From an uncultured Bacteroidota bacterium (lineage in GTDB: Bacteria; Bacteroidota; Bacteroidia; Flavobacteriales; Flavobacteriaceae), in contig CAILTC010000469.1 of NCBI GenBank assembly GCA_903837025.1, forward strand, positions 1-11,762: a stretch of DNA of 11,762 nt, given 5' to 3'. The position numbers and the translations under genes were made by a program. The notes under the pieces are model-generated. The model was not told where the DNA came from, made no database searches, and worked only from the letters and a program-made list of their open reading frames with translations. Shown here one piece after another: positions 1 to 6,572 of this stretch (the stretch's first letter is position 1; every line of letters begins with the position of its first letter).

Positions 1-2
1 CA

Positions 3-347
3 TGCGATATGACAAACGAAGAGTTTGATTTGTCAATAAAAGGCAATATGAAATTGATTGTGCGTTTTGGAGATGCTTTCAATAATGACAACGAAGAGTT
101 GCTCATTTTGCCACACGGAGAATTTCAAGTAGATATTTCACAATATATATATGAAATGATAGTACTTTCGGTTCCTTTAAGACGAATTCATCCAGGAGTT
201 AAAGACGGAAGTTTAAAAACGGAAGCATTAACAAAACTGAAAGAATTGACATTAAAAGAGCAAAAAGTAGAGAAAAAAGAAGAACAAAAAGAAGAAAATA
301 TTGACCCGCGTTGGGACAAATTAAAGCAACTATTAACGGATAAATAA
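3..347 (+). CDS. DUF177 (YceD family) protein, 3' part only
   Basis: C-terminal 115 codons of a DUF177/YceD family protein. The frame stays open to the left edge (codons for C and D precede the first Met at 9), so the start lies outside the window; Met at 9 is internal. The visible part has the family's hydrophobic core region followed by a charged Lys/Glu-rich linker (about 20 residues) and the ending DPRWDKLKQLL, which I recognise from Bacteroidota members. The single Cys at 3-5 may be what remains of the N-terminal Cys region. YceD is a partly characterised cytoplasmic protein linked to 23S rRNA processing in plants and bacteria; its gene sits directly before rpmF in many phyla, as here, with 9 bases between them. 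The two are almost certainly co-transcribed. Family assignment is good; exact function is not known. Confidence 0.85.
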   Translation, partial: CDMTNEEFDLSIKGNMKLIVRFGDAFNNDNEELLILPHGEFQVDISQYIYEMIVLSVPLRRIHPGVKDGSLKTEALTKLKELTLKEQKVEKKEEQKEENIDPRWDKLKQLLTDK

Positions 348-356
348 TATAGTAAA

Positions 357-551
357 ATGGCACATCCTAAGAGAAAAATCTCGAAAACAAGAAGAGATAA
401 GAGAAGAACACATTACAAAGCTACAGTAGCTCAAATCGCTACTTGCCCAATCACTGGGGAAGCGCATTTGTATCACAGAGCTTACTGGCATGAAGGAAAA
501 ATGTATTACAGAGGGCAAGTTGTTGTAGATAAATCTGCATCGGTTGCATAA
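357..551 (+). CDS. rpmF: 50S ribosomal protein L32
   Basis: A 64-residue L32 (bL32), the usual length. It starts [17 protein letters not shown], the basic N-terminal tail that runs into the large ribosomal subunit, followed by HYKA and a short globular part ending in [10 protein letters not shown]. Many bacteria have an L32 with a four-Cys zinc ribbon; this one keeps only one Cys (residue 30, in ATCPIT) and so belongs to the zinc-free 'C-minus' type. It follows the DUF177 gene by 9 bases, the classic yceD-rpmF pair, and a strong terminator lies 22 bases after the stop. The plsX gene that often follows rpmF in other phyla is absent; fabH comes next after a gap of 173 bases. The identification is secure. 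Confidence 0.97.
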   Translation: MAHPKRKISKTRRDKRRTHYKATVAQIATCPITGEAHLYHRAYWHEGKMYYRGQVVVDKSASVA

Positions 552-573
552 TGCGTTTTTGTAAATGATATTT

Positions 574-600
574 AAACTCTCACATAGTGAGAGTTTTTTT
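574..600 (+). terminator. Rho-independent terminator after rpmF
   Basis: Perfect 10-bp inverted repeat: AAACTCTCAC (574-583), a 3-base loop, then GTGAGAGTTT (587-596), followed by four further T. It begins 22 bases after the rpmF stop and should end the DUF177-rpmF transcript. Confidence 0.85.
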
Positions 601-624
601 GTTGATTATAATTTTCATTTAATT

Positions 625-660
625 AGAAGTTCTAAAGTAATATCGTTTAGAATTTTTTTT
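625..660 (+). terminator. Second hairpin with T8 tract between rpmF and fabH
   Basis: TTCTAAA (630-636) and TTTAGAA (646-652) form a 7-bp stem with a 9-base loop, directly followed by eight T (653-660). The bases before the left arm can pair with the T tract through A-T and G-T pairs, extending the stem. This is a back-up terminator or an attenuator in front of fabH. It is weaker than the hairpin at 574-600. Confidence 0.45.
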
Positions 661-688
661 GTACTTTTCAGATCTTTTAAAAATTTTG
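658..688 (+). promoter_or_regulatory. Candidate promoter of fabH-accB-accC
   Basis: TTTG (658-661), 19 bases, then AAATTTTG (681-688), 7 of 8 positions of the Bacteroidota -7 element TAnnTTTG. It predicts a leader of about 30 bases before the ATG at 725, similar to the leaders predicted for mtgA, mscL and asd in this window. The -33 element overlaps the T tract of the preceding hairpin. The match is moderate and rests on pattern only. Confidence 0.35.
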
Positions 689-724
689 TCAATAGCGATA
701 TTTGACAAAAAACAATTGAATATA

Positions 725-1723
725 ATGAATACAATTACAGCCGCAATTACAGCTGTTGGAGGTTATGTTCCAGATTTTGTTCTTACAAACAAAATTCTTG
801 AAACAATGGTTGACACAAATGATGAGTGGATTACCTCCCGCACAGGAATAAAAGAAAGAAGAATTCTTAAAGACGAAGGGAAAGGAACTTCTTATTTAGC
901 CATTAAAGCATCCCAAGATTTATTGACTAGAGGGAATATTGATCCATTAGAAATAGATTTAGTAATCGTTGCAACTGCAACACCAGATATGCTAGTGGCT
1001 GCTACGGCTGCTTATGTAGCATCAGAAATTGGAGCTACAAATGCTTTTGCATTCGATTTGCAGGCAGCATGCTCTGGTTTTTTGTACGGAGTTTCTGTTG
1101 CTTCAGCTTACATTCAATCCGGAAGATATAAAAAAGTACTATTAATTGGTGCCGATAAAATGTCATCAATTGTAGATTATGCCGATAGATCTACCTGTAT
1201 CATTTTTGGAGATGGGGCAGGAGCTGCATTATTCGAGCCTAATTATGAAGGATTGGGGTTGCAAGATGAATATTTACGAAGTGATGGAATTGGTCGTGAC
1301 TTTTTGAAAATTGAGGCAGGAGGATCACTTCATCCCACTTCTATTCAAACCCTTCAAGACAATAAACACAAAATTATTCAGGACGGAAAAACTGTTTTTA
1401 AATATGCCGTAACTAATATGGCCGATTCGAGTGAACTAATAATGAAAAGAAATAATTTGACTAATGAAGATGTCAAATGGTTAGTTCCTCATCAGGCAAA
1501 CAAACGTATTATTGATGCCACGGCAAGCAGAATGAATTTGGATGATTCAAAGGTTTTAATGAATATAGAAAAATACGGTAATACAACATCGGCAACCATA
1601 GCATTAGTACTTAGTGATTTTGAAACGTTATTCAAAAAAGGAGATACAATAATATTGGCAGCTTTTGGAGGAGGATTCACATGGGGATCTATTTACTTAA
1701 AATGGGCATACGATAAAAAATAA
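725..1723 (+). CDS. fabH: beta-ketoacyl-ACP synthase III (KAS III)
   Basis: Condenses acetyl-CoA (or a branched-chain acyl-CoA) with malonyl-ACP, the first condensation of type II fatty acid synthesis, in the cytoplasm. The product is 332 residues, typical of FabH. The catalytic triad is complete: Cys116 (in QAACSGF), His256 (in VPHQANKRI) and Asn286 (in YGNTTSA). Also seen are the N-terminal DEWITSRTGI and the Gly-rich C-terminal LAAFGGGFTWGS. I chose ATG at 725 because the protein then starts at the usual FabH N-terminus; an in-frame TTG at 659 would add 22 residues with no family match and lies in the terminator/promoter region. accB follows after 23 bases, so fabH-accB-accC looks like one operon. 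The sequence alone does not tell which acyl-CoA is preferred; flavobacteria make many iso-branched fatty acids, so a branched primer is a reasonable inference. Confidence 0.96.
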   Translation: MNTITAAITAVGGYVPDFVLTNKILETMVDTNDEWITSRTGIKERRILKDEGKGTSYLAIKASQDLLTRGNIDPLEIDLVIVATATPDMLVAATAAYVASEIGATNAFAFDLQAACSGFLYGVSVASAYIQSGRYKKVLLIGADKMSSIVDYADRSTCIIFGDGAGAALFEPNYEGLGLQDEYLRSDGIGRDFLKIEAGGSLHPTSIQTLQDNKHKIIQDGKTVFKYAVTNMADSSELIMKRNNLTNEDVKWLVPHQANKRIIDATASRMNLDDSKVLMNIEKYGNTTSATIALVLSDFETLFKKGDTIILAAFGGGFTWGSIYLKWAYDKK

Positions 1724-1746
1724 ATTTAAACTAAAAACAAATAATT

Positions 1747-2217
1747 ATGGATTTAAAAGAAATTCAAAACCTAATCAAATTTGTGGCAAATTCGGGAGTT
1801 GCAGAAGTTAAATTAGAGATGGATGATGTAAAAATCACTATTAGAACTACTTTGGAAGGGAATGTGTCCGAAACCACTTATGTTCAACAAATTCCAGCTC
1901 AACCAGTTCTTCAACAAGCAGTAGCTCCTGTAGCGGCTCCTGTCGTTGCAACTCCAGCAGTAGTTGAAAATGCTCACTACATTACAATAAAATCTCCAAT
2001 TATTGGAACTTTTTATAGAAAGCCATCTCCAGACAAACCAATGTTTGTTGAAGTAGGAACTTCAATTTCTAAAGGTGACGTGCTTTGTGTTATAGAAGCA
2101 ATGAAATTATTTAATGAAATTGAATCTGAAGTTTCTGGTAAAATTGTAAAAATATTGGTAGACGACATGTCACCAGTAGAATATGACCAACCTTTGTTCT
2201 TAGTAGATCCATCATAA
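1747..2217 (+). CDS. accB: acetyl-CoA carboxylase biotin carboxyl carrier protein (BCCP)
   Basis: Carries the biotin that is carboxylated by AccC and then hands the carboxyl group to acetyl-CoA on the AccAD transferase. The product is 156 residues, as expected. Layout: an N-terminal helical region (1-20), a short beta segment (21-35), a flexible Ala/Pro/Val/Gln linker (about 45-75), and the biotinyl domain (about 77-156). The biotin site is Lys120 in [12 protein letters not shown]. The insert [22 protein letters not shown] (first half at residues 83-92) forms the 'thumb' that separates AccB-type carriers from other biotinyl domains. It sits between fabH and accC on the same strand; accC follows after 92 bases that hold a large AT-rich inverted repeat. 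Confidence 0.96.
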   Translation: MDLKEIQNLIKFVANSGVAEVKLEMDDVKITIRTTLEGNVSETTYVQQIPAQPVLQQAVAPVAAPVVATPAVVENAHYITIKSPIIGTFYRKPSPDKPMFVEVGTSISKGDVLCVIEAMKLFNEIESEVSGKIVKILVDDMSPVEYDQPLFLVDPS

Positions 2218-2219
2218 TC

Positions 2220-2300
2220 AATTAGGAATTAAAAATTAAGAATTAAAAATCTCCTTATTGAAGCTTTTAATTCTTAATTCGTAATTTTTAATTTTTAATT
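2220..2300. repeat. AT-rich inverted repeat between accB and accC
   Basis: The spacer is built almost only from AATTAAAAATT- and AATTCTTAATT-like words. A perfect 15-bp stem forms between AATTAAGAATTAAAA (2234-2248) and TTTTAATTCTTAATT (2265-2279), with a 16-base loop; outside it, 2220-2233 and 2280-2300 pair imperfectly. There is no T tract that would make it a clear terminator. It may be a copy of an interspersed repeat, a transcript-stabilising or processing hairpin, or an attenuator that lowers accC relative to accB. Which of these holds cannot be told from one copy. Confidence 0.75.
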
Positions 2301-2309
2301 TAAAAGAAG

Positions 2310-3656
2310 ATGTTTAAAAAAATATTAATTGCAAATAGGGGAGAAATTGCGCTTCGTATCATTAGAACTTGTAAAGAAATGGGAATCAAAACAGTAGCCG
2401 TTTATTCTACTGCCGATGCCGAAAGTTTACACGTTAAATTTGCTGATGAAGCAGTTTGTATTGGGCCACCTCCAAGTAACTTGTCCTATTTGAAAATGTC
2501 TAGTATTATTGCCGCTGCCGAAATTACAAATGCAGATGCAATACATCCTGGATATGGATTTCTTTCTGAAAATTCAAAATTCTCAAAAATTTGTCAAGAG
2601 CATAACATCAAATTCATAGGTGCTTCTCCAGAAATGATTGACAGAATGGGGGATAAAGCTTCAGCAAAAGCTACAATGAAAGCTGCTGGAGTACCTTGTG
2701 TTCCGGGTTCTGATGGACTTTTAGAATCATTCGAACAAGCACAAGAACTTTCACGAGCCATGGGCTATCCAGTAATGCTAAAAGCAACTGCAGGTGGTGG
2801 TGGTAAAGGAATGCGTGCCGTTTGGAAAGATGAAGAATTACTGAAAGCATGGGAAGGTGCTAGACAAGAATCGGCAGCAGCTTTTGGAAATGACGGAATG
2901 TATCTCGAAAAATTAATTGAGGAACCTCGTCATATCGAAATTCAAGTTGTAGGTGATTCATACGGCAAAGCATGTCATCTTTCTGAAAGAGATTGCTCGG
3001 TACAACGTCGTCATCAAAAATTAACTGAGGAAACTCCATCTCCCTATATGACCGAGGAATTGCGTCAGAAAATGGGAGCAGCAGCGGTAAAAGCAGCTGA
3101 ATATATTAAATATGAAGGCGCAGGAACAGTTGAGTTTTTGGTTGATAAACACCGTAATTTCTATTTCATGGAAATGAATACACGTATTCAGGTAGAGCAC
3201 CCAATTACGGAACAAGTTATCGATTATGATTTAATTCGCGAGCAAATTATGGTTGCGGCTGGAATCCCAATTTCAGGAAAAAATTATTTACCTCAATTGC
3301 ACGCCATCGAATGTCGAATTAATGCCGAAGATCCTTATAATGATTTCCGACCTTCACCAGGAAAAATAACCACGCTTCACATGCCAGGTGGTCACGGAGT
3401 TCGATTAGATACTCACGTGTATTCAGGTTATACCATTCCTCCAAATTATGATTCGATGATTGCTAAATTGATCACGACAGCTCAAACTCGTGAAGAAGCC
3501 ATTAGCAAGATGAGAAGAGCTTTGGATGAATTTGTGATCGAAGGGATCAAAACTACCATTCCTTTCCATAGACAATTAATGGATGATCCAAGATATATTG
3601 CAGGTGATTATACCACCGCTTTTATGGATACTTTTAAAATGAATGATCCGGAATAA
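2310..3656 (+). CDS. accC: acetyl-CoA carboxylase biotin carboxylase subunit
   Basis: ATP-dependent carboxylation of biotin on AccB using bicarbonate, the first half-reaction of acetyl-CoA carboxylase. The 448-residue length is that of free-standing AccC. Domains: N-terminal Rossmann-like part (1-113, starting [15 protein letters not shown]), ATP-grasp (about 114-320) and C-terminal biotin carboxylase domain (about 335-442). Visible key residues are Lys116, Lys158, the Gly-rich loop AGGGGKGMR (161-169), His209 (PRHIEIQ), Glu275, Glu288 and Asn290 (metal/ATP), and the active-site run TRIQVEHP with Arg292, Gln294 and Glu296; Arg336 in CRINAEDP contacts biotin in the family. It is last in the fabH-accB-accC unit and is followed by a strong terminator. 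It is not fused to a carrier domain, in keeping with the separate accB. Confidence 0.97.
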   Translation: MFKKILIANRGEIALRIIRTCKEMGIKTVAVYSTADAESLHVKFADEAVCIGPPPSNLSYLKMSSIIAAAEITNADAIHPGYGFLSENSKFSKICQEHNIKFIGASPEMIDRMGDKASAKATMKAAGVPCVPGSDGLLESFEQAQELSRAMGYPVMLKATAGGGGKGMRAVWKDEELLKAWEGARQESAAAFGNDGMYLEKLIEEPRHIEIQVVGDSYGKACHLSERDCSVQRRHQKLTEETPSPYMTEELRQKMGAAAVKAAEYIKYEGAGTVEFLVDKHRNFYFMEMNTRIQVEHPITEQVIDYDLIREQIMVAAGIPISGKNYLPQLHAIECRINAEDPYNDFRPSPGKITTLHMPGGHGVRLDTHVYSGYTIPPNYDSMIAKLITTAQTREEAISKMRRALDEFVIEGIKTTIPFHRQLMDDPRYIAGDYTTAFMDTFKMNDPE

Positions 3657-3673
3657 AACCTAAAGTTTATATC

Positions 3674-3708
3674 AAAAAAAATCCCAACTTCGCAGTTGGG
3701 ATTTTTTT
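3674..3708. terminator. Bidirectional Rho-independent terminator between accC and the S9 peptidase gene
   Basis: ATCCCAACT (3681-3689), loop TCGC, AGTTGGGAT (3694-3702), with A7 before and T7 across the stem end, so the stem can extend to 15 bp. Because the A tract gives a U tract on the - strand, it can end both the accC transcript and the converging peptidase transcript (stop at 3798). Confidence 0.9.
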
Positions 3709-3717
3709 GTTTTTGAG

Positions 3718-3750
3718 GATTACTTACTAATGTTTATCAGTAATCTTTTT
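3718..3750 (+). terminator. Possible back-up terminator downstream of accC
   Basis: GATTACT (3718-3724) and AGTAATC (3739-3745) form a 7-bp stem with a 14-base loop followed by five T. It lies just after the main terminator. The long loop makes it weak. Confidence 0.3.
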
Positions 3751-3797
3751 GGTTTAAATGATAAATAGGCTAGATGGATAGTCGTTTTTATTGAAAT

Positions 3798-5699
3798 TTA
3801 CAAAGTCTCTTTCAGCCACTTATAAAATTCTCTTTGCCAAACTAGTGCATTCTGAGGTTTCAAAACCCAGTGGTTTTCTTCCGGAAAATAGACAAATCTA
3901 CTTTTTAGTCCTCGCAATTGAGCCGCTTGAAAAGCTTCTTGCCCTTGCCCGATGGGTACTCTAAAATCATTTCCGCCTTGAAAAATTAAGATTGGTGTAT
4001 TCCATTTTTCGACAAAGTTCGCGGGATTAAATTTGGTGTACGTTTTTTGTGCTACAGCATTATCTTTTTCCCAATATGCCCCACCAAAATCCCAGTGGTT
4101 AAAAAAGACCTCCTCGGTGGTACCATACATACTTTGCGTATTGAAAACGCCATCGTGAGCGATGAAAGTTTTAAATCTATTATTGTGAATTCCGGCTAAA
4201 TAAAATACGGAATAACCACCGTAACTAGCGCCTACGCAACCCAAACGACTTTTGTCTACATAATTTTCTTTAGCCACATCATCAATTGCCGAAAGGTAAT
4301 CGTCCATAACTTGTCCGCCCCAATCTTTGCTAATTTGCTCGTTCCATGCTACTCCGTGACCTTGCATACCACGACGATTTGGCGCCACAACAATATATCC
4401 ATTGGCCGCCATTAATTGAAAATTCCAACGGAAAGAGTAAAATTGTGTTAAGGCACTTTGCGGTCCGCCTTGGCAATAGAGTAGTGTAGGATATTTTTTT
4501 GTAGCATCGAAATTCGGAGGAAGAATAACCCAAACCAACATTTTTTTGCCGTCCGTTGTTGTGACGTATCTTCTTTCGGTTTTGCTTAACGCCAATGAAT
4601 TATAGGTTTTTGTATTTACATTCGATAATTGTTTCCAACTTTTTTTCTTCAAATCGAATGAGAAAATTTCTGCAGCATGATTCATATCGCTTCGGGTCAA
4701 AATGATGGTGTCGCCTGCAAAACCTATAAAATGATCGACATCAAAATCGCCATTAGTAATTTGTTTGACGCTAATTGTAATTTTGGTTAAACCCGGAAAA
4801 TTAACTTCAAAAAGTTGTTTTGTACCGTCAATTGGTGCAATAAAATAGACTTTTTTTCCATCAAGACTCCATTTAAAATCATCAACAGTTCCGTCCCAAT
4901 TCGCCGTTAAATTGATTTTTATTCCTTTAAAATCAACAATAATATCATTTTTGTCTGCTTCATAACCGTCGCGTTTCATCTGTAACCAAGTTAAATCTCC
5001 CGATGGAGAAAAAGTTGGATTGGTATCGTAACCTAGATTATCTTCGGTTCTATTTGTGGTTTTCGCCGTGGCTAAATTGTATTCGTAAATATTAGTATTG
5101 GTACTCGTAGCATAAGCGGTACCTGATTTTTTCTTGCATACGTATAAAATACTTTTGCTGTCTGGCGACCAAATATAATCTTCGTTTCCGCCAAATGGTT
5201 TTTGCGGGCTGTCGAAATTTTCATCTTTTAATAGATCAATCCCAACGGAATTCTCCTTATTTTCTTTATAAAAAACATGGTTAAATTTACCTTCATTCCA
5301 TTTGTCCCAATGGCGATAATCCAATCCGTTATAAACCTGAACATTCGATTTTTCTAATTCTGGATAAAAATCCTTTCCAAATACTTTGTCGATTTTTACT
5401 TCCTTGTCATAAACAATGAATTTTGAGTCAGGGGAAATATTTTTATCTTTCAATACATCCTTGGTGTCTTTTACTTCTGTTGCAACACCACCATTTACAG
5501 GAAGAGTATAAAATTTCGTTTCCGATTTATTTTCTTCGGCTATTGGGGTGCTCACTTTATAGACGATATTTTTCCCGTCCTTAGAAATGCCCAAAGCGGT
5601 AATTCTTCCTAGTTTCCAAAGTAATTCAGGCGACATTACATTTTGTGCCATTGTGTTTAAACTCATTATAATAAGGGTTAAAAGAAATATTTTTTTCAT
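3798..5699 (-). CDS. secreted S9-family serine peptidase (prolyl oligopeptidase / dipeptidyl peptidase type)
   Basis: A 633-residue exported peptidase. Residues 1-19 form a signal peptide (basic start KK, hydrophobic core, cleavage likely after TMAQ). Residues about 25-370 show the repeated WSPDSK/FSPSGD-type strands of a beta-propeller, which gates access to the active site. The alpha/beta-hydrolase domain (about 375-633) has the nucleophile Ser492 in GASYGGYS, Asp578 in GGNDFRVP and His610 in EENHW, plus the oxyanion-side YCQGGPQ. It should release short peptides in the periplasm for amino acid use; length and layout resemble the dipeptidyl peptidase 5-like (S9C) group, but I cannot prove the subfamily. 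It is a single gene: it converges with accC and diverges from mtgA. A weak promoter candidate on the - strand is GAATTTTG (5739-5732) with TTTG (5767-5764) 24 bases upstream, longer than usual. Confidence 0.92.
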   Translation of the reverse strand: MKKIFLLTLIIMSLNTMAQNVMSPELLWKLGRITALGISKDGKNIVYKVSTPIAEENKSETKFYTLPVNGGVATEVKDTKDVLKDKNISPDSKFIVYDKEVKIDKVFGKDFYPELEKSNVQVYNGLDYRHWDKWNEGKFNHVFYKENKENSVGIDLLKDENFDSPQKPFGGNEDYIWSPDSKSILYVCKKKSGTAYATSTNTNIYEYNLATAKTTNRTEDNLGYDTNPTFSPSGDLTWLQMKRDGYEADKNDIIVDFKGIKINLTANWDGTVDDFKWSLDGKKVYFIAPIDGTKQLFEVNFPGLTKITISVKQITNGDFDVDHFIGFAGDTIILTRSDMNHAAEIFSFDLKKKSWKQLSNVNTKTYNSLALSKTERRYVTTTDGKKMLVWVILPPNFDATKKYPTLLYCQGGPQSALTQFYSFRWNFQLMAANGYIVVAPNRRGMQGHGVAWNEQISKDWGGQVMDDYLSAIDDVAKENYVDKSRLGCVGASYGGYSVFYLAGIHNNRFKTFIAHDGVFNTQSMYGTTEEVFFNHWDFGGAYWEKDNAVAQKTYTKFNPANFVEKWNTPILIFQGGNDFRVPIGQGQEAFQAAQLRGLKSRFVYFPEENHWVLKPQNALVWQREFYKWLKETL

Positions 5700-5773
5700 A
5701 ATATCAATTGATTTAAAAGTTTTTAAAAGTACAAAATTCTAAAGGCTTTTAAAAATATTGTTGCAAACTAAAT

Positions 5774-5804
5774 TTTGAAAACGGCATGTATTTATATACT
5801 TTTA
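5774..5804 (+). promoter_or_regulatory. Candidate promoter of mtgA
   Basis: TTTG (5774-5777), 19 bases, then TACTTTTA (5797-5804), 7 of 8 positions of the Bacteroidota element TAnnTTTG. The predicted leader before the ATG at 5832 is about 20 bases. Confidence 0.45.
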
Positions 5805-5831
5805 TAAAAATTTTAAGTTTTATAATAGTAA

Positions 5832-6572
5832 ATGGCGACAAAAATTACCTCCACAAAAAAGAAACCATCCCCCAAAAAAGGAAATGAAAGTTTCAAAACT
5901 AAGCTTAGTCGTTTTTTATTCAAAGCAATTTTATGGTTTTTTGGACTTTCGATAGCTTCGGTGGTTTTATTCAAATATGTACCTGTTCCATTTACGCCTT
6001 TAATGGTGATTCGAGGCATTGAAAATAAAACAGCGTCGAAAGAAAATAATTTCAGTCATGATTGGGAACCTATCGGAAATATTTCTCTCAATTTACAAAA
6101 AGCGGTAATCGCCAGCGAGGACGGAACTTTTCTTATTCACAATGGTTTCGATTTTAAAGCTATGCAAAAAGCCTATACCAGTAATGAAAGAGGTCGGAAA
6201 ATAAAAGGTGGAAGTACCATTTCGCAACAAACTGCCAAAAATGTTTTTCTTTGGCAGGGGAGAAGTTATTTACGTAAAGGACTAGAAGCTTATTTTACCG
6301 TTTTGATAGAATTAATTTGGGGTAAAGAACGCATCATGGAAGTCTATTTGAATAGTATCGAAATGGGTGACGGAGTTTACGGAGCTCAAGCTGCTGCAAA
6401 ACATTGGTACCGAAAAGATGCAGCAAGTCTTACACCAATACAAGCCGCAGGAATTGCCGCGATATTACCCAGTCCAAGACGGTTTTCTGCAACAAGTTCT
6501 TCGTCTTATATCAATGGTAGAAAAGCAAAAATTGTTCGTGTAATGAAACAGATTGGCAAGATCAAATATTAA
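5832..6572 (+). CDS. mtgA: monofunctional biosynthetic peptidoglycan glycosyltransferase
   Basis: Polymerises lipid II into glycan strands on the periplasmic face of the inner membrane. The 246-residue length fits a stand-alone family 51 glycosyltransferase without a transpeptidase domain. Residues 1-27 are a Lys/Ser/Thr-rich cytoplasmic tail; one membrane segment lies at about 28-50; the GT51 domain covers about 75-235. Motifs: ASEDGTFLIHNGFD with catalytic Glu96, KGGSTISQQTAKNVFL (125-140), WGKERIMEVYLN with the second Glu at 170, GVYGAQAAAKHWY, and the final AAILPSPRRF. No penicillin-binding domain follows, so it must work with separate transpeptidases. It diverges from the S9 peptidase gene with 132 bases between, and its last 11 bases overlap the end of the TonB receptor gene on the other strand, so any terminator would have to lie inside that gene. 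Confidence 0.95.
   Translation: MATKITSTKKKPSPKKGNESFKTKLSRFLFKAILWFFGLSIASVVLFKYVPVPFTPLMVIRGIENKTASKENNFSHDWEPIGNISLNLQKAVIASEDGTFLIHNGFDFKAMQKAYTSNERGRKIKGGSTISQQTAKNVFLWQGRSYLRKGLEAYFTVLIELIWGKERIMEVYLNSIEMGDGVYGAQAAAKHWYRKDAASLTPIQAAGIAAILPSPRRFSATSSSSYINGRKAKIVRVMKQIGKIKY

Noticed and set aside
659..724. Longer fabH start at TTG 659 adding 22 residues
   Set aside because: The added residues do not resemble any FabH N-terminus and lie over a T tract and promoter candidate; ATG at 725 gives the standard start MNTITAAITAVGGYVPD.
4330..4533. Open frame on the - strand inside the S9 peptidase gene
   Set aside because: Same strand, different frame, inside conserved hydrolase-domain codons; no independent start signal.
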